A stretch of 64,000 bases of DNA from Streptococcus pneumoniae. Lineage in GTDB: Bacteria; Bacillota; Bacilli; Lactobacillales; Streptococcaceae. The DNA is taken from NCBI RefSeq assembly GCF_001096185.1, contig NZ_CRPU01000001.1, positions 62,001 to 126,000 on the forward strand, in the 5' to 3' direction. The notes under the pieces are model-generated. The model searched no databases. It was given only the letters and a program-made list of their open reading frames with translations, and was not told the DNA's origin. Within the stretch, counting starts at the first letter, position 1. Each line of letters starts with the position of its first letter. Shown here piece by piece: positions 28,722 to 39,426 of the stretch. Position numbers and translations under genes: made by a program.

Positions 28722-30187
28722 TGACTTTCAACAATAAAACCATTGAAGACTTGCACAATCTCCTTGTCTCTAAGGAAATTTCTGCAACAGAATTGACACA
28801 AGCTACGCTTGAAGATATCAAGTCTCGAGAGACAACTATCAACGCTTTTGTTACCATCGCTGAGGAGCAGGCTCTTGCTCAAGCTAAGGCTATTGATGAA
28901 GCTGGAATTGATGCTGATAATGTCCTCTCAGGAATTCCACTTGCAGTTAAAGATAATATCTCTACTGACGGTATTCTCACAACTGCTGCCTCAAAAATGC
29001 TCTACAACTACGAGCCTATCTTTGATGCAACTGCAGTTGCTAATGCAAAAACTAAAGGCATGATTGTCGTCGGAAAGACCAACATGGACGAATTTGCCAT
29101 GGGTGGTTCAGGTGAAACTTCACACTATGGTGCGACTAAAAACGCTTGGGACCACAGCAAGGTTCCTGGTGGATCATCAAGTGGTTCTGCTGCAGCTGTA
29201 GCCTCAGGACAAGTCCGCTTGTCACTTGGTTCTGATACGGGTGGTTCTATCCGCCAACCTGCTGCCTTCAACGGGATCGTTGGTCTCAAACCAACCTACG
29301 GAACAGTTTCACGTTTCGGTCTCATTGCCTTTGGTAGTTCATTAGACCAGATTGGACCTTTTGCTCCTACTGTTAAAGAAAATGCTCTCTTGCTCAACGC
29401 TATTGCCAGCGAAGATGCCAAAGATTCTACTTCTGCCCCTGTCCGCATTGCCGACTTTACTTCAAAAATCGGCCAAGACATCAAGGGTATGAAAATTGCT
29501 TTACCTAAAGAATATCTTGGTGAAGGGATTGACCCAGAGGTTAAGGAAACTATTCTAAATGCTGCTAAGCACTTTGAAAAACTTGGCGCTATCGTCGAAG
29601 AAGTCAGCCTTCCTCACTCTAAATACGGTGTGGCAGTTTACTACATCATCGCTTCATCTGAAGCTTCATCAAACTTGCAACGTTTTGATGGTATCCGTTA
29701 CGGCTACCGCGCAGAGGATGCAAGCAACCTTGATGAAATCTATGTAAACAGCCGTAGCCAAGGTTTCGGTGAAGAAGTGAAACGCCGTATCATGCTAGGT
29801 ACTTTCAGCCTTTCATCAGGTTACTATGATGCTTACTATAAAAAGGCTGGTCAGGTCCGTACCCTCATCATCCAAGATTTTGAAAACGTCTTTGCGGATT
29901 ACGACTTGATTTTGGGCCCAACTGCACCAAGTGTTGCCTATGATTTGGACTCACTCAACCACAACCCAGTTGCCATGTACTTAGCTGACCTTTTGACCAT
30001 TCCAGTCAACTTAGCTGGTCTACCAGGAATTTCGATTCCTGCTGGATTCTCTCAAGGTCTACCTGTCGGTCTACAATTGATCGGTCCTAAGTATTCTGAG
30101 GAAACCATTTACCAAGCTGCTGCTGCTTTTGAGGCAACAACAGACTACCACAAACAACAACCTGTGATTTTTGGAGGTGACAACTAA
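28721..30187 (+). CDS. gatA: Glutamyl-tRNA(Gln) amidotransferase subunit A (amidase)
   Basis: The 488-residue amidase-signature enzyme releases ammonia from glutamine for transamidation. The catalytic triad Lys-cisSer-Ser is visible as AVKDNIS (Lys about 78), [14 protein letters not shown] and [12 protein letters not shown]. It overlaps gatC and gatB by one base each, so the three subunits are co-translated. Confidence 0.98.
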   Translation: MTFNNKTIEDLHNLLVSKEISATELTQATLEDIKSRETTINAFVTIAEEQALAQAKAIDEAGIDADNVLSGIPLAVKDNISTDGILTTAASKMLYNYEPIFDATAVANAKTKGMIVVGKTNMDEFAMGGSGETSHYGATKNAWDHSKVPGGSSSGSAAAVASGQVRLSLGSDTGGSIRQPAAFNGIVGLKPTYGTVSRFGLIAFGSSLDQIGPFAPTVKENALLLNAIASEDAKDSTSAPVRIADFTSKIGQDIKGMKIALPKEYLGEGIDPEVKETILNAAKHFEKLGAIVEEVSLPHSKYGVAVYYIIASSEASSNLQRFDGIRYGYRAEDASNLDEIYVNSRSQGFGEEVKRRIMLGTFSLSSGYYDAYYKKAGQVRTLIIQDFENVFADYDLILGPTAPSVAYDLDSLNHNPVAMYLADLLTIPVNLAGLPGISIPAGFSQGLPVGLQLIGPKYSEETIYQAAAAFEATTDYHKQQPVIFGGDN

Positions 30188-31629
30188 TGAACTTTGAAAC
30201 AGTCATTGGACTTGAAGTCCACGTAGAGCTCAACACCAATTCAAAAATCTTCTCACCTACTTCTGCCCACTTCGGAAATGACCAAAATGCCAATACTAAC
30301 GTGATTGACTGGTCTTTCCCAGGTGTTCTGCCAGTACTCAATAAAGGGGTTGTCGATGCCGGTATCAAGGCTGCTCTTGCCCTCAACATGGACATCCACA
30401 AGCACATGCACTTTGACCGCAAGAACTACTTCTACCCTGATAATCCTAAAGCCTACCAAATTTCTCAATTTGATGAGCCAATTGGTTACAATGGATGGAT
30501 CGAAGTCGAGCTAGAAGACGGTACAACTAAGAAAATCGGTATCGAACGCGCCCATTTGGAAGAAGACGCTGGTAAAAACACCCACGGTACAGATGGCTAC
30601 TCTTATGTTGACCTCAATCGCCAAGGGGTGCCATTGATTGAGATTGTATCTGAAGCAGACATGCGTTCGCCCGAAGAAGCTTACGCTTATCTAACAGCCC
30701 TCAAGGAAGTTATCCAGTATGCTGGCATTTCTGACGTTAAGATGGAAGAAGGTTCTATGCGTGTGGATGCCAATATCTCTCTTCGTCCTTATGGTCAAGA
30801 GAAATTCGGTACCAAGACTGAGTTGAAAAACCTCAACTCCTTCTCAAACGTTCGCAAGGGTCTTGAATACGAAGTCCAACGTCAAGCTGAAATCCTTCGA
30901 TCAGGCGGTCAAATCCGCCAAGAAACACGCCGTTACGATGAGGCTAACAAGGCAACTATCCTCATGCGTGTCAAGGAAGGTGCTGCAGACTACCGCTACT
31001 TCCCAGAACCAGACCTACCCCTCTTTGAAATCTCAGACGAGTGGATTGAGGAAATGCGGACTGAGTTGCCAGAGTTTCCAAAAGAACGCCGTGCTCGCTA
31101 CGTCTCTGACCTTGGCTTGTCAGACTACGATGCTAGCCAGTTGACTGCAAACAAAGTCACTTCTGACTTCTTTGAGAAAGCTGTTGCCCTCGGTGGCGAT
31201 GCTAAACAAGTCTCTAACTGGCTCCAAGGCGAAGTCGCTCAGTTCTTGAACGCTGAAAGCAAGACACTAGAACAAATCGAATTGACTCCAGAAAACTTGG
31301 TTGAAATGATTGCCATCATCGAAGACGGTACTATCTCTTCTAAGATTGCCAAGAAAGTCTTTGTCCACCTAGCTAAAAATGGTGGTGGAGCGCGTGAATA
31401 CGTGGAAAAAGCAGGTATGGTTCAAATCTCAGATCCAGATATCCTCATTCCAATTATCCACCAAGTCTTTGCGGATAACGAAGCTGCCGTTGCCGACTTC
31501 AAGTCAGGCAAACGCAACGCAGACAAGGCCTTCACAGGTTTCCTTATGAAAGCAACCAAAGGCCAAGCCAACCCACAAGTCGCCCTTAAACTCCTTGCCC
31601 AAGAATTGGCGAAGTTGAAAGAAGAGTAA
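30187..31629 (+). CDS. gatB: Glutamyl-tRNA(Gln) amidotransferase subunit B
   Basis: The 480-residue kinase-like subunit activates the aminoacyl ester and binds tRNA. It has the family start [14 protein letters not shown], the [20 protein letters not shown] block, and a C-terminal YqeY/tRNA-binding tail. Last gene of gatCAB, followed by a terminator. Confidence 0.98.
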   Translation: MNFETVIGLEVHVELNTNSKIFSPTSAHFGNDQNANTNVIDWSFPGVLPVLNKGVVDAGIKAALALNMDIHKHMHFDRKNYFYPDNPKAYQISQFDEPIGYNGWIEVELEDGTTKKIGIERAHLEEDAGKNTHGTDGYSYVDLNRQGVPLIEIVSEADMRSPEEAYAYLTALKEVIQYAGISDVKMEEGSMRVDANISLRPYGQEKFGTKTELKNLNSFSNVRKGLEYEVQRQAEILRSGGQIRQETRRYDEANKATILMRVKEGAADYRYFPEPDLPLFEISDEWIEEMRTELPEFPKERRARYVSDLGLSDYDASQLTANKVTSDFFEKAVALGGDAKQVSNWLQGEVAQFLNAESKTLEQIELTPENLVEMIAIIEDGTISSKIAKKVFVHLAKNGGGAREYVEKAGMVQISDPDILIPIIHQVFADNEAAVADFKSGKRNADKAFTGFLMKATKGQANPQVALKLLAQELAKLKEE

Positions 31630-31635
31630 TATGTA

Positions 31636-31662
31636 AAAACCAGCCCTGAGGTTGGTTTTTTC
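31636..31662 (+). terminator. gatCAB terminator
   Basis: AAACCAGCC-CTGA-GGTTGGTTTTTT: a 9-bp stem (one G-U) and a T-run. Confidence 0.85.
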
Positions 31663-31756
31663 GCACCTACTAAATCCCAATAACTATTTTGGCTTTATTT
31701 CCAGAAGATTTTATGGTAAAATGAAGAGTAATAATATTTATTAAAGAGGTAAAAAC

Positions 31757-32317
31757 ATGATTGAAGCAAGCAAATTGAAAGCTGGTATGACATTTGAAAC
31801 TGCAGACGGAAAATTGATCCGCGTTTTGGAAGCTAGCCACCACAAACCAGGTAAAGGAAACACAATCATGCGTATGAAATTGCGTGATGTCCGTACTGGC
31901 TCTACATTTGACACAAGCTACCGTCCAGAAGAAAAATTCGAACAAGCTATTATCGAAACTGTTCCAGCTCAATACTTGTACAAAATGGATGAAACTGCCT
32001 ACTTCATGAACACTGAAACTTACGACCAATACGAAATTCCAGTCGTAAACGTTGAAAATGAATTGCTTTACATCCTTGAAAACTCTGATGTGAAAATCCA
32101 ATTCTACGGAACTGAAGTAATCGGTGTCACTGTACCAACTACTGTTGAATTGACAGTCGCTGAAACACAACCATCTATCAAAGGTGCTACTGTTACAGGT
32201 TCTGGTAAACCAGCAACTATGGAAACTGGACTTGTTGTCAACGTTCCTGACTTCATCGAAGCTGGACAAAAATTGATCATCAACACTGCAGAAGGAACTT
32301 ACGTTTCTCGTGCCTAA
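31757..32317 (+). CDS. efp: Elongation factor P
   Basis: The 186-residue three-domain protein relieves ribosome stalling at polyproline. The loop [14 protein letters not shown] carries the Lys at position 32 that sits at the peptidyl-transferase centre; streptococci lack the EpmA beta-lysylation route in this context, and no modification gene is nearby. GAGG precedes the ATG by 7 bases. The next two genes follow closely, forming an efp-asp23-nusB unit. Confidence 0.97.
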   Translation: MIEASKLKAGMTFETADGKLIRVLEASHHKPGKGNTIMRMKLRDVRTGSTFDTSYRPEEKFEQAIIETVPAQYLYKMDETAYFMNTETYDQYEIPVVNVENELLYILENSDVKIQFYGTEVIGVTVPTTVELTVAETQPSIKGATVTGSGKPATMETGLVVNVPDFIEAGQKLIINTAEGTYVSRA

Positions 32318-32338
32318 TCTCTAGAAAGAGGTCATTCT

Positions 32339-32728
32339 ATGGGAATTGAAGAACAATTTGGCGAAATCGTTATCGCTCCACGTGTACTTGAAAAAATCAT
32401 TGCCATCGCAACTGCTAAAGTTGATGGTGTCCACTCATTTTCAAATAAATCCGTATCTGATACCCTATCAAAACTCTCTCTTGGTCGTGGCGTCTACTTA
32501 AAAGAAAGCAACGAAGAGCTAACTGCTGACATCTATCTCTACCTTGAGTACGGTGTGAAAGTACCTAAAGTTGCTATGGCTATCCAAAAAGCTGTTAAGG
32601 ACGCTGTTCGTAATATGGCTGATGTGGAACTTGCTGTTGTCAATATTCACGTTTCGGGAATCGTTCCAGACAAAACACCAAAACCTGAGTTGAAAGATCT
32701 GTTTGACGAGGACTTCCTCAATGACTAG
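32339..32728 (+). CDS. Asp23/Gls24 family protein (efp-nusB operon)
   Basis: The 129-residue Asp23-domain protein has [19 protein letters not shown] near the start and [13 protein letters not shown] near the end of the domain. It lies 21 bp after efp behind AGAAAGAGG and overlaps nusB. Function is uncertain; the family is linked to envelope stress and membrane-associated processes. It is a separate paralogue from the one paired with fakA. Confidence 0.9.
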   Translation: MGIEEQFGEIVIAPRVLEKIIAIATAKVDGVHSFSNKSVSDTLSKLSLGRGVYLKESNEELTADIYLYLEYGVKVPKVAMAIQKAVKDAVRNMADVELAVVNIHVSGIVPDKTPKPELKDLFDEDFLND

Positions 32729-33146
32729 TCCACTATTAGAATCCAGACGTGAACTTCGTAAATGCGCTTTTCAAGCTCTTATGAGCCTTGAATTCGGAAC
32801 AGATATGGAAACAGCTTGTCACTTTGCCTACACGCATGACCGTGAAGATGCAGATATGCAAATCCCTGCCTTTCTTCTGAACTTGGTCTCTGGCGTTCAA
32901 GCTCAAAAAGACGAGTTGGATAAACAAATCAACCAGCACCTCAAATCAGGCTGGACAGTTGAACGATTGACCTTGGTCGAAAAAAACTTACTACGCTTAG
33001 GAATCTTTGAAATCACATCATTTGATACACCTCAGCTGGTAGCAGTCAATGAAGCTATTGAACTCGCTAAGAATTTTTCAGATCAAAAATCAGCCCGCTT
33101 TATCAACGGACTGCTTAGTCAATTTGTAACTGAAGAAAAGGAATAA
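32721..33146 (+). CDS. nusB: Transcription antitermination factor NusB
   Basis: The 141-residue all-helical RNA-binding protein acts with NusE on boxA of rRNA leaders. The start [20 protein letters not shown] was chosen because GAGGA lies 7 bases upstream inside asp23; this gives an 8-bp overlap with that gene. C-terminal [20 protein letters not shown] is the family signature. Confidence 0.96.
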   Translation: MTSPLLESRRELRKCAFQALMSLEFGTDMETACHFAYTHDREDADMQIPAFLLNLVSGVQAQKDELDKQINQHLKSGWTVERLTLVEKNLLRLGIFEITSFDTPQLVAVNEAIELAKNFSDQKSARFINGLLSQFVTEEKE

Positions 33147-33149
33147 TCG

Positions 33150-33179
33150 AAAAGGTGTTTGGTCTTCCAAGCACTTTTT
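33150..33179 (+). terminator. nusB terminator
   Basis: AAAAGGTGTTTGG and CCAAGCACTTTTT form a stem with a TCTT loop and one G-U pair. Confidence 0.8.
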
Positions 33180-33201
33180 GACTTTCCCCTCTGCACAGAG
33201 T

Positions 33202-33398
33202 AATACTCTTCGAAAATCTCTTCAAACCGCGTCAACGTCAGATTGTCGTATAGATGTTACTGACTTCGTCAGTTCTATCTACAACCTCAAAACAGTGTTT
33301 TGAGCTGACTTCGTCAGTTCTATCCACAACCTCAAAACGGTGTTTTGAGCAGCCTGCGGCTAGTTTCCTAGTTTGCTCTTTGATTTTCATTGAGTATA
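33202..33398 (+). repeat. BOX-type element with two tandem 45-bp modules
   Basis: It begins ATACTCTTCGAAAATCTCTT (boxA-like) and ends TTTGATTTTCATTGAGTATA (boxC-like). Inside, a 45-bp unit starting TGACTTCGTCAGTTCTATC is repeated at 33261-33305 and 33306-33350 with two substitutions (43/45 identical). The module includes the CAAAACRGTGTTTTG hairpin. Confidence 0.88.
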
Positions 33399-33407
33399 AG
33401 AAGCACA

Positions 33408-33441
33408 TAAAAACTAGAACTGACTACCAGTTCTAGTTTTT
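33408..33441 (-). terminator. Terminator of the fab/acc operon
   Basis: AAAAACTAGAACTG and CAGTTCTAGTTTTT form a near-perfect 14-bp stem right after the accA stop; the symmetrical ends allow both directions. Confidence 0.85.
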
Positions 33442-33444
33442 ATA

Positions 33445-34212
33445 TTAGTATTTTCTAAATCGTTGATAACGCTCTTCCAGCAACTCTTCTAACGGTTTTT
33501 GTGAAAGTAAAGCTAGCTTAGCTTGGAGTTCTTTTTTGACATTCTTAATTAGTTCTTTGCTAGAAAGTCCTGCTTCAGAAATCACCTTATCCACCACGTC
33601 CATTTCTAACAGTTCATGTGAGGTGATTTTCATCAATTCTGCTGCTTCCATGGCACGACTGCCATCCTTCCATAGAATGGAAGCAAATCCTTCTGGACTG
33701 AGAATGGCATAGATAGAATTTTCCAGCATCCAGACACGGTCCGCGACTGCTAGAGCCAGAGCCCCACCTGAACCACCTTCACCAATAATGATAGCAATAA
33801 TCGGAACTTTCAGGTCACTCATTTCCATGAGATTGCGAGCGATAGCTTCCCCTTGACCACGTTCTTCCGCTCCGACACCAGGATAGGCACCTGCTGTATT
33901 GATAAAGGTCACAACTGGACGGCCAAATTTTTCAGCCTGTTTCATCAACCGTAGGGCCTTGCGGTAGCCTTCTGGATGCGGTTGACCAAAATTCCGCTTG
34001 AGGTTATCTTGTAAGCTCTTGCCTTTTTGGATACCAACCACTGTTACAGCTTGGTCTCCAAGCCAGCCAATACCACCAACAACTGCACCATCATCTCGAA
34101 AAGAACGGTCACCATGTAACTGGATAAATTCATCAAAAATTCCTGTCGCAAAATCCAAGGTTGTCAAGCGACTCTGTTCACGCGCTTCTCTGACTATTTT
34201 TGCAATATTCAT
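33445..34212 (-). CDS. accA: Acetyl-CoA carboxylase carboxyltransferase subunit alpha
   Basis: The 255-residue crotonase-fold subunit pairs with AccD to transfer CO2 from carboxybiotin to acetyl-CoA, giving malonyl-CoA. Conserved pieces are [20 protein letters not shown] and [21 protein letters not shown]. It overlaps accD by 4 bp and closes the long minus-strand fab operon. Confidence 0.97.
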   Translation of the reverse strand: MNIAKIVREAREQSRLTTLDFATGIFDEFIQLHGDRSFRDDGAVVGGIGWLGDQAVTVVGIQKGKSLQDNLKRNFGQPHPEGYRKALRLMKQAEKFGRPVVTFINTAGAYPGVGAEERGQGEAIARNLMEMSDLKVPIIAIIIGEGGSGGALALAVADRVWMLENSIYAILSPEGFASILWKDGSRAMEAAELMKITSHELLEMDVVDKVISEAGLSSKELIKNVKKELQAKLALLSQKPLEELLEERYQRFRKY

Positions 34213-35075
34213 CTAGGACTCCCTCCATGCAATCTGACTAGGCTAGCAATCGTATCTGGTAAGTCTCTTCTTTTGACAATAGCATCCACAAAGCCATGTT
34301 CCAATAGGAATTCTGCCTTTTGGAAATCCTCAGGTAAGCTTTCACGAACCGTATTTTCAATGACACGACGCCCAGCAAAACCAACCAAGCTCTGTGGTTC
34401 AGCTAGAATAATATCGCCTTCCATAGCGAAGGAAGCTGTTACACCACCTGTCGTTGGATCTGTTAAAATGGTCAGGTAAAAGAGACCAGCATTTGAATGG
34501 CGTTTAACCGCCGCAGAAATCTTGGCCATCTGCATGAGACTCATGATTCCTTCCTGCATACGGGCTCCACCAGAGGCTGTGAAGAGAACAACTGGCAATT
34601 GTTCGACAGTCGCATACTCAAATAAGCGAGTGATTTTTTCCCCTACAACCGTACCCATAGAAGCCATGATAAAGTTGGAATCCATAATACCAAGAGCCAC
34701 AGTCTGACCTTTAATAAGAGCAGTTCCTGTCACAACAGCTTCATCCAGCCCTGTTTTTTCTCGCATGGTTGCCAGTTTCTTTTGATAACCAGGGAAATGC
34801 AAGGGATCCTTGCTTTCAATCCCTGTAAACAATTCCTTGAAGGTTCCCATATCAATCGTCAAAGCCAAGCGTTCTTGGGCAGAAATACGAAAGGTATAGC
34901 TACAGTGCGGACAGATACGCTCACTTCCCAGATCTTTCTGATAAATGGTATGCTTACAACCCGGACACTGGGAAAATAATTCATCTGGAACCTCTGGCTT
35001 AGCTTGAGGTTTTTCCCTAACCGAACGATTGGGATTGATTCGAATATACTTATCTTTTTTACTAAATAGAGCCAT
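34209..35075 (-). CDS. accD: Acetyl-CoA carboxylase carboxyltransferase subunit beta
   Basis: The 288-residue partner of AccA has an N-terminal four-Cys zinc ribbon ([20 protein letters not shown], about residues 37-56, plus the next Cys) and a crotonase-fold domain with [19 protein letters not shown]. The 4-bp overlap with accA suits their equal stoichiometry. Confidence 0.97.
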   Translation of the reverse strand: MALFSKKDKYIRINPNRSVREKPQAKPEVPDELFSQCPGCKHTIYQKDLGSERICPHCSYTFRISAQERLALTIDMGTFKELFTGIESKDPLHFPGYQKKLATMREKTGLDEAVVTGTALIKGQTVALGIMDSNFIMASMGTVVGEKITRLFEYATVEQLPVVLFTASGGARMQEGIMSLMQMAKISAAVKRHSNAGLFYLTILTDPTTGGVTASFAMEGDIILAEPQSLVGFAGRRVIENTVRESLPEDFQKAEFLLEHGFVDAIVKRRDLPDTIASLVRLHGGSPR

Positions 35076-35111
35076 TGATTCCCCTTTTCGGTTTAAACTC
35101 TTGAAGTCATT

Positions 35112-36479
35112 TTATTCTTTTTCTTGATACTTGGGTAAGAAGGTTTCCATCAAGAAGGAAGTATCATAATCTCCAGCAATGACATTGCGATCTGAAATGA
35201 GGTCAAGCTGGAAATCTGCGTTGGTCTGCACTCCTTCTATCTCTAATTCATAGAGGGCACGTTGCATTTTCATCAAGGCATCAAAACGATTTTCACCGTG
35301 AACGATGATTTTAGCAATCATACTATCATAATAAGGTGGAATGGTATAACCTGGATAAACTGCTGAATCCACGCGCAGGCCAACTCCTCCACTTGGCAGA
35401 TAGAGATTGGTAATCTTACCTGGACTTGGAGCAAAGTTGAAGGCTGGATTTTCTGCATTGATACGACACTCGATGGCATGACCGCGTAGGACAATATCTT
35501 CTTGCTTAACAGACAAAGGCTGACCTGCCGCAATGCGAATCTGTTCCTTAACGATATCCACACCTGAAACAAACTCTGTTACTGGATGCTCTACCTGAAC
35601 ACGTGTATTCATTTCCATGAAATAGAAGTTTCCACTGGCTTCATCAAGAAGAAATTCAATGGTCCCTGCATTCTCATAACCAACAGACTCCGCAGCTCGA
35701 ACAGCCGCAGCACCAATTTCATTGCGTAGCGTTTTGCCAATTGCAATCGAAGGACTTTCTTCCAAAACCTTTTGGTTATTCCGTTGAAGAGAACAATCCC
35801 GTTCCCCCAAGTGAATCACATTCCCATGTTCATCTCCTAGGATTTGAACCTCGATGTGACGAGCTGGATAGATAACTCGTTCTATGTACATGGCACCATT
35901 GCCATAATTGGCCTTGGCTTCACTAGAGGCAGTTTCAAAGGCTGAAACGAGGTCTTCTGGTTTTTCAACCTTACGAATCCCTTTACCACCTCCACCTGCT
36001 GAAGCCTTGAGCATAACAGGATAGCCAATTTTTTCAGCAACAATCAAAGCTTCTTCAGAGTTATGCACTTCTCCATCTGAACCTGGTATAACAGGCACGC
36101 CTGCTTTGATCATCTGAGCACGCGCATTGATCTTATCCCCCATCATATCCATAACATGGCCAGATGGACCGATAAACTTGATTCCCACCTCTTCACACAT
36201 GGTTGCAAATTTGGAATTTTCACTGAGAAATCCAAAACCGGGGTGAATGGCTTCTGCCTCAGTCAAGACTGCAGCTGATAGAACCGCATTGATATTGAGA
36301 TAAGACTCTGTTGGCTTGCCAGGACCGATACAAACTGCTTCATCTGCCAAAAGCGTATGAAGGGCTTCCTTATCAGCAGTTGAATAGACTGCTACGGTCG
36401 CAATGCCCAATTCACGCGCCGCACGGATAATCCGAACCGCAATTTCACCACGATTGGCAATTAAAATTTTTCGAAACAT
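35112..36479 (-). CDS. accC: Biotin carboxylase subunit of acetyl-CoA carboxylase
   Basis: The 455-residue ATP-grasp enzyme carboxylates the biotin of AccB using bicarbonate and ATP. Landmarks are FRKILIANRGEIAVRIIRAA at the start, the glycine loop ASAGGGGKGIR, and MNTRVQVEHPVTE in the catalytic site. It lies 11 bp after fabZ, in operon. Confidence 0.98.
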   Translation of the reverse strand: MFRKILIANRGEIAVRIIRAARELGIATVAVYSTADKEALHTLLADEAVCIGPGKPTESYLNINAVLSAAVLTEAEAIHPGFGFLSENSKFATMCEEVGIKFIGPSGHVMDMMGDKINARAQMIKAGVPVIPGSDGEVHNSEEALIVAEKIGYPVMLKASAGGGGKGIRKVEKPEDLVSAFETASSEAKANYGNGAMYIERVIYPARHIEVQILGDEHGNVIHLGERDCSLQRNNQKVLEESPSIAIGKTLRNEIGAAAVRAAESVGYENAGTIEFLLDEASGNFYFMEMNTRVQVEHPVTEFVSGVDIVKEQIRIAAGQPLSVKQEDIVLRGHAIECRINAENPAFNFAPSPGKITNLYLPSGGVGLRVDSAVYPGYTIPPYYDSMIAKIIVHGENRFDALMKMQRALYELEIEGVQTNADFQLDLISDRNVIAGDYDTSFLMETFLPKYQEKE

Positions 36480-36490
36480 GGAGAACCTCC

Positions 36491-36913
36491 TTAGTTCCCT
36501 ATTGCAAAGGTAAGAGTACCACTAGCTGCAAGCTTGCCATCCACTTCAGCCTTTGCTTCAACCACGGCAATGGTCCCACGACGTTTTACAAAAGTCGCTG
36601 TCATAAGCAATTGGTCGCCTGGTACAACTTGCTTCTTGAATTTAACCTTGTCCATACCAGCATAAAAGACCAGTTTTCCTTTATTTTCAGGTTTTGACAA
36701 CTCCAAGACACCAGCTGTTTGCGCCAAGGCTTCCATGATCAGAACACCTGGCATAACTGGGTATTGAGGAAAATGGCCGTTAAAGAAGGGCTCATTGATG
36801 GTCACATTTTTGATAGCAACAATGGTATCCTCGCTCACTTCCAAGACACGATCCACTAGTAGCATAGGATAACGGTGGGGAAGGGCTTCTTTGATTCCTT
36901 GAATATCGATCAT
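36491..36913 (-). CDS. fabZ: 3-hydroxyacyl-ACP dehydratase
   Basis: The 140-residue hot-dog protein dehydrates beta-hydroxyacyl-ACP. The catalytic His is in [20 protein letters not shown], together with the following Glu. Pneumococci have no FabA; double bonds come from FabM acting on the FabZ product. It overlaps accB by 4 bp. Confidence 0.97.
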   Translation of the reverse strand: MIDIQGIKEALPHRYPMLLVDRVLEVSEDTIVAIKNVTINEPFFNGHFPQYPVMPGVLIMEALAQTAGVLELSKPENKGKLVFYAGMDKVKFKKQVVPGDQLLMTATFVKRRGTIAVVEAKAEVDGKLAASGTLTFAIGN

Positions 36914-37395
36914 TTGATACGTACCAATCCTTTACCAAACTCAACCATTTCTTCGTTAGAAACGAGAATTTCTGTTACCACACCATCCTTAGGTGCAGGA
37001 ATTTCATTCATAACTTTCATGGCTTCGATGATGACCAATGTTTGACCTTTTTTGACACTATCACCAACTGTAACGAAGGCAGGTTTATCTGGGCCAGCAG
37101 CCAAGTAAGCCACCCCAACAAGTGGGCTCTCTACAAGATCTCCCTCAGCAGCCACATTTACTTCAGCTGGAGCTGGAACCTCTTCTGTTACAGTCTCTGC
37201 TGGAGCAGGTGTAGGAGCTACTGGACTTGGTGTTGCTAGAACAGGTGCTGGAGCAACTTGAGCTACAGCTTCAGATACAAGTCTAGCTTCATTCTTGCTA
37301 AACTGCAACTCATCCATCCCATTTTTATAAGAAAATTCTCTCAAACTTGACTGGTCAAATTGGGCCATCAAGTCTTTAATATCGTTTAAATTCAT
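36910..37395 (-). CDS. accB: Biotin carboxyl carrier protein of acetyl-CoA carboxylase
   Basis: The 161-residue protein has an N-terminal helical segment, a Pro/Ala-rich linker (about residues 45-80, [20 protein letters not shown]) and a C-terminal biotinyl domain with EAMKVMNEI; biotin attaches to Lys127. It carries CO2 between AccC and AccAD. The gene lies 2 bp after fabF. Confidence 0.97.
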   Translation of the reverse strand: MNLNDIKDLMAQFDQSSLREFSYKNGMDELQFSKNEARLVSEAVAQVAPAPVLATPSPVAPTPAPAETVTEEVPAPAEVNVAAEGDLVESPLVGVAYLAAGPDKPAFVTVGDSVKKGQTLVIIEAMKVMNEIPAPKDGVVTEILVSNEEMVEFGKGLVRIK

Positions 37396-37397
37396 AC

Positions 37398-38633
37398 TTA
37401 TTTATTCTCCCAACGTTTGAAAGCAAGAACTGCATTGTGGCCACCAAAACCAAAGGTATTTGAAATAGCGTATGGAATTTCTTGCTCCAAGCCTTGTCCA
37501 TAAACGACATTGGCTTCGATATAATCTGATACTTCGCTTGTGCCAGCTGTCATTGGTACAAAGTTATGACGCATAGCCTCGATTGTGACGATAGCTTCTA
37601 CCGCGCCTGCAGCACCCAGCAAATGTCCTGTGAAAGACTTAGTTGATGATACAGGTACTTCCTTACCAAGAACAGCTACGATCGCACCACTTTCTCCTTT
37701 TTCATTAGCAGGAGTTGACGTTCCGTGAGCATTGACATAGGCTACTTGCTCTGGAGAAATCTCAGCTTCTTCCAAGGCTAGTTTGATGGCCTTGATAGCT
37801 CCCTGACCTTCTGGATGTGGAGAAGTCATATGGTAGGCATCACAGGTATTTCCGTAACCAACCACTTCAGCAAGGATAGTAGCCCCACGTTTTTCAGCGT
37901 GTTCAAGGCTTTCAAGAACCAACATCCCTGAACCTTCACCCATAACAAACCCATTGCGATCCTTATCAAATGGAATAGAAGCACGAGTAGGATCCTCTGT
38001 AGTAGAGAGAGCAGTTAGGGCTTGGAAACCAGCAATAGCAAAAGGTGTAATAGATGCTTCTGAACCACCTACCAACATAACATCTTGGAAACCAAACTTA
38101 ATCGAGCGGAAGGCATCTCCAATCGCGTCATTTGATGAAGCGCAGGCAGTATTGATGGATTTACAAACACCATTTGCTCCAAAACGCATAGCAACATTTC
38201 CTGAAGCCATATTTGGCAAGGCTTTTGGAAGGGTCAATGGTTTCACACGTTTTGGTCCTTTGTCATTTAGGCGAAGCACTTGATCTTCGATTTCTTTGAT
38301 TCCACCAATACCAGAGGCCACGATAACACCAAAACGATCTTTATCAAGGGCCTCCACATCAAGACCTGCATGATTGACAGCTTCTTGAGCCGCATACAAG
38401 GCATACAAAGAGTAGTTATCGAAACGATTGGTATCTTTCTTAACAAAGTATTTATCAAAAGGAAAATCTTGGATTTCTGCTGCATTATGCACATCAAAGT
38501 CACTATGATCAAATTTCGTAATTGGACCAATTCCGATTTTTCCAGTTGTCAAACTATTCCAAAATTCTTCTGGTGTATTTCCGATTGGAGATGTTACTCC
38601 ATAACCTGTTACTACTACGCGATTTAGTTTCAT
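37398..38633 (-). CDS. fabF: 3-oxoacyl-ACP synthase II
   Basis: The 411-residue condensing enzyme elongates acyl-ACP with malonyl-ACP. The Cys-His-His site is visible in NTACASSNDAIG, VNAHGTSTPANEKGE and SFTGHLLGAAGAVEA. It is the only elongation KAS in the window besides the initiator FabH, as usual in streptococci. Confidence 0.98.
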   Translation of the reverse strand: MKLNRVVVTGYGVTSPIGNTPEEFWNSLTTGKIGIGPITKFDHSDFDVHNAAEIQDFPFDKYFVKKDTNRFDNYSLYALYAAQEAVNHAGLDVEALDKDRFGVIVASGIGGIKEIEDQVLRLNDKGPKRVKPLTLPKALPNMASGNVAMRFGANGVCKSINTACASSNDAIGDAFRSIKFGFQDVMLVGGSEASITPFAIAGFQALTALSTTEDPTRASIPFDKDRNGFVMGEGSGMLVLESLEHAEKRGATILAEVVGYGNTCDAYHMTSPHPEGQGAIKAIKLALEEAEISPEQVAYVNAHGTSTPANEKGESGAIVAVLGKEVPVSSTKSFTGHLLGAAGAVEAIVTIEAMRHNFVPMTAGTSEVSDYIEANVVYGQGLEQEIPYAISNTFGFGGHNAVLAFKRWENK

Positions 38634-38654
38634 CTTTTTTACCTCTAGCTTCTG

Positions 38655-39386
38655 CTACATACTTAAGCCACCATCAATGGCAACCACTTGACCAGTTAGA
38701 TAATCTTGGCCTGCTAAAAATACTGTTAAATCTGCAACCTGCTCTGCCTGCCCAAATTCTTTCATAGGAATTTGCGCCAGCATGGCATCTTTTACCTTGT
38801 CTGATAGAACAGCTGTCATATCGGACTCAATCATTCCCGGTGCAATAGCATTAACCCTGATATTGCGATTGGCCACTTCACGAGCCACAGACTTGGTAAA
38901 ACCAATCAAACCAGCCTTAGAAGCTGCATAGTTAGCTTGACCGATATTTCCCATCAAACCAACAACACTAGACATATTAATGATAGCACCTTCTCTGGCT
39001 TTCATCATCGGTTTCAAGACTGATTGTGTCATGTTAAAGGCGCCAGTCAGATTCACTTTAAGTACTTTTTCAAAATCCGCTTCTGTCATCTTGAGCATAA
39101 GGGTATCTTGGGTAATCCCTGCATTGTTAACCAAAACATCTACTGAACCCAGCTCTGCAATAGCTTGCTCAACCATACGCTTAGCGTCTGCAAAATCCGA
39201 CACGTCTCCTGAAATGGGAACTACCTTGACACCATAGTCTGCAAACTCGGCTAGCAAGTCCTCTGAAATTGCCCCACGGCTGTTTAAGACAATGTTGGCT
39301 CCTGCTTGAGCAAACTTGTGGGCAATGGCAAGACCAATTCCACGACTCGAACCTGTAACAAAGATATTTTTATTTTTTAGTTGCAT
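38655..39386 (-). CDS. fabG: 3-oxoacyl-ACP reductase
   Basis: The 243-residue SDR enzyme reduces beta-ketoacyl-ACP with NADPH. It has the cofactor motif TGSSRGIGLAIA, the NNAGIT block, catalytic Ser in NMSSVVGLMG and YAASK, and C-terminal GQVVAIDGGLSM. It is in operon between fabD and fabF, with short gaps on both sides. Confidence 0.98.
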   Translation of the reverse strand: MQLKNKNIFVTGSSRGIGLAIAHKFAQAGANIVLNSRGAISEDLLAEFADYGVKVVPISGDVSDFADAKRMVEQAIAELGSVDVLVNNAGITQDTLMLKMTEADFEKVLKVNLTGAFNMTQSVLKPMMKAREGAIINMSSVVGLMGNIGQANYAASKAGLIGFTKSVAREVANRNIRVNAIAPGMIESDMTAVLSDKVKDAMLAQIPMKEFGQAEQVADLTVFLAGQDYLTGQVVAIDGGLSM

Positions 39387-39426
39387 TCTTTTCTCCTGTT
39401 TCCTCCTGTATTTATGGGAGAAGGGA

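Noticed and set aside
31670-32269. 199-codon minus-strand frame opposite efp
   Set aside because: Antisense shadow of efp; composition is unnatural (Phe, Cys, Ser, Val-rich).
33261-33350. CRISPR-like tandem repeat
   Set aside because: Two adjoining 45-bp copies with no spacers, inside a BOX element, with no cas genes in the window.
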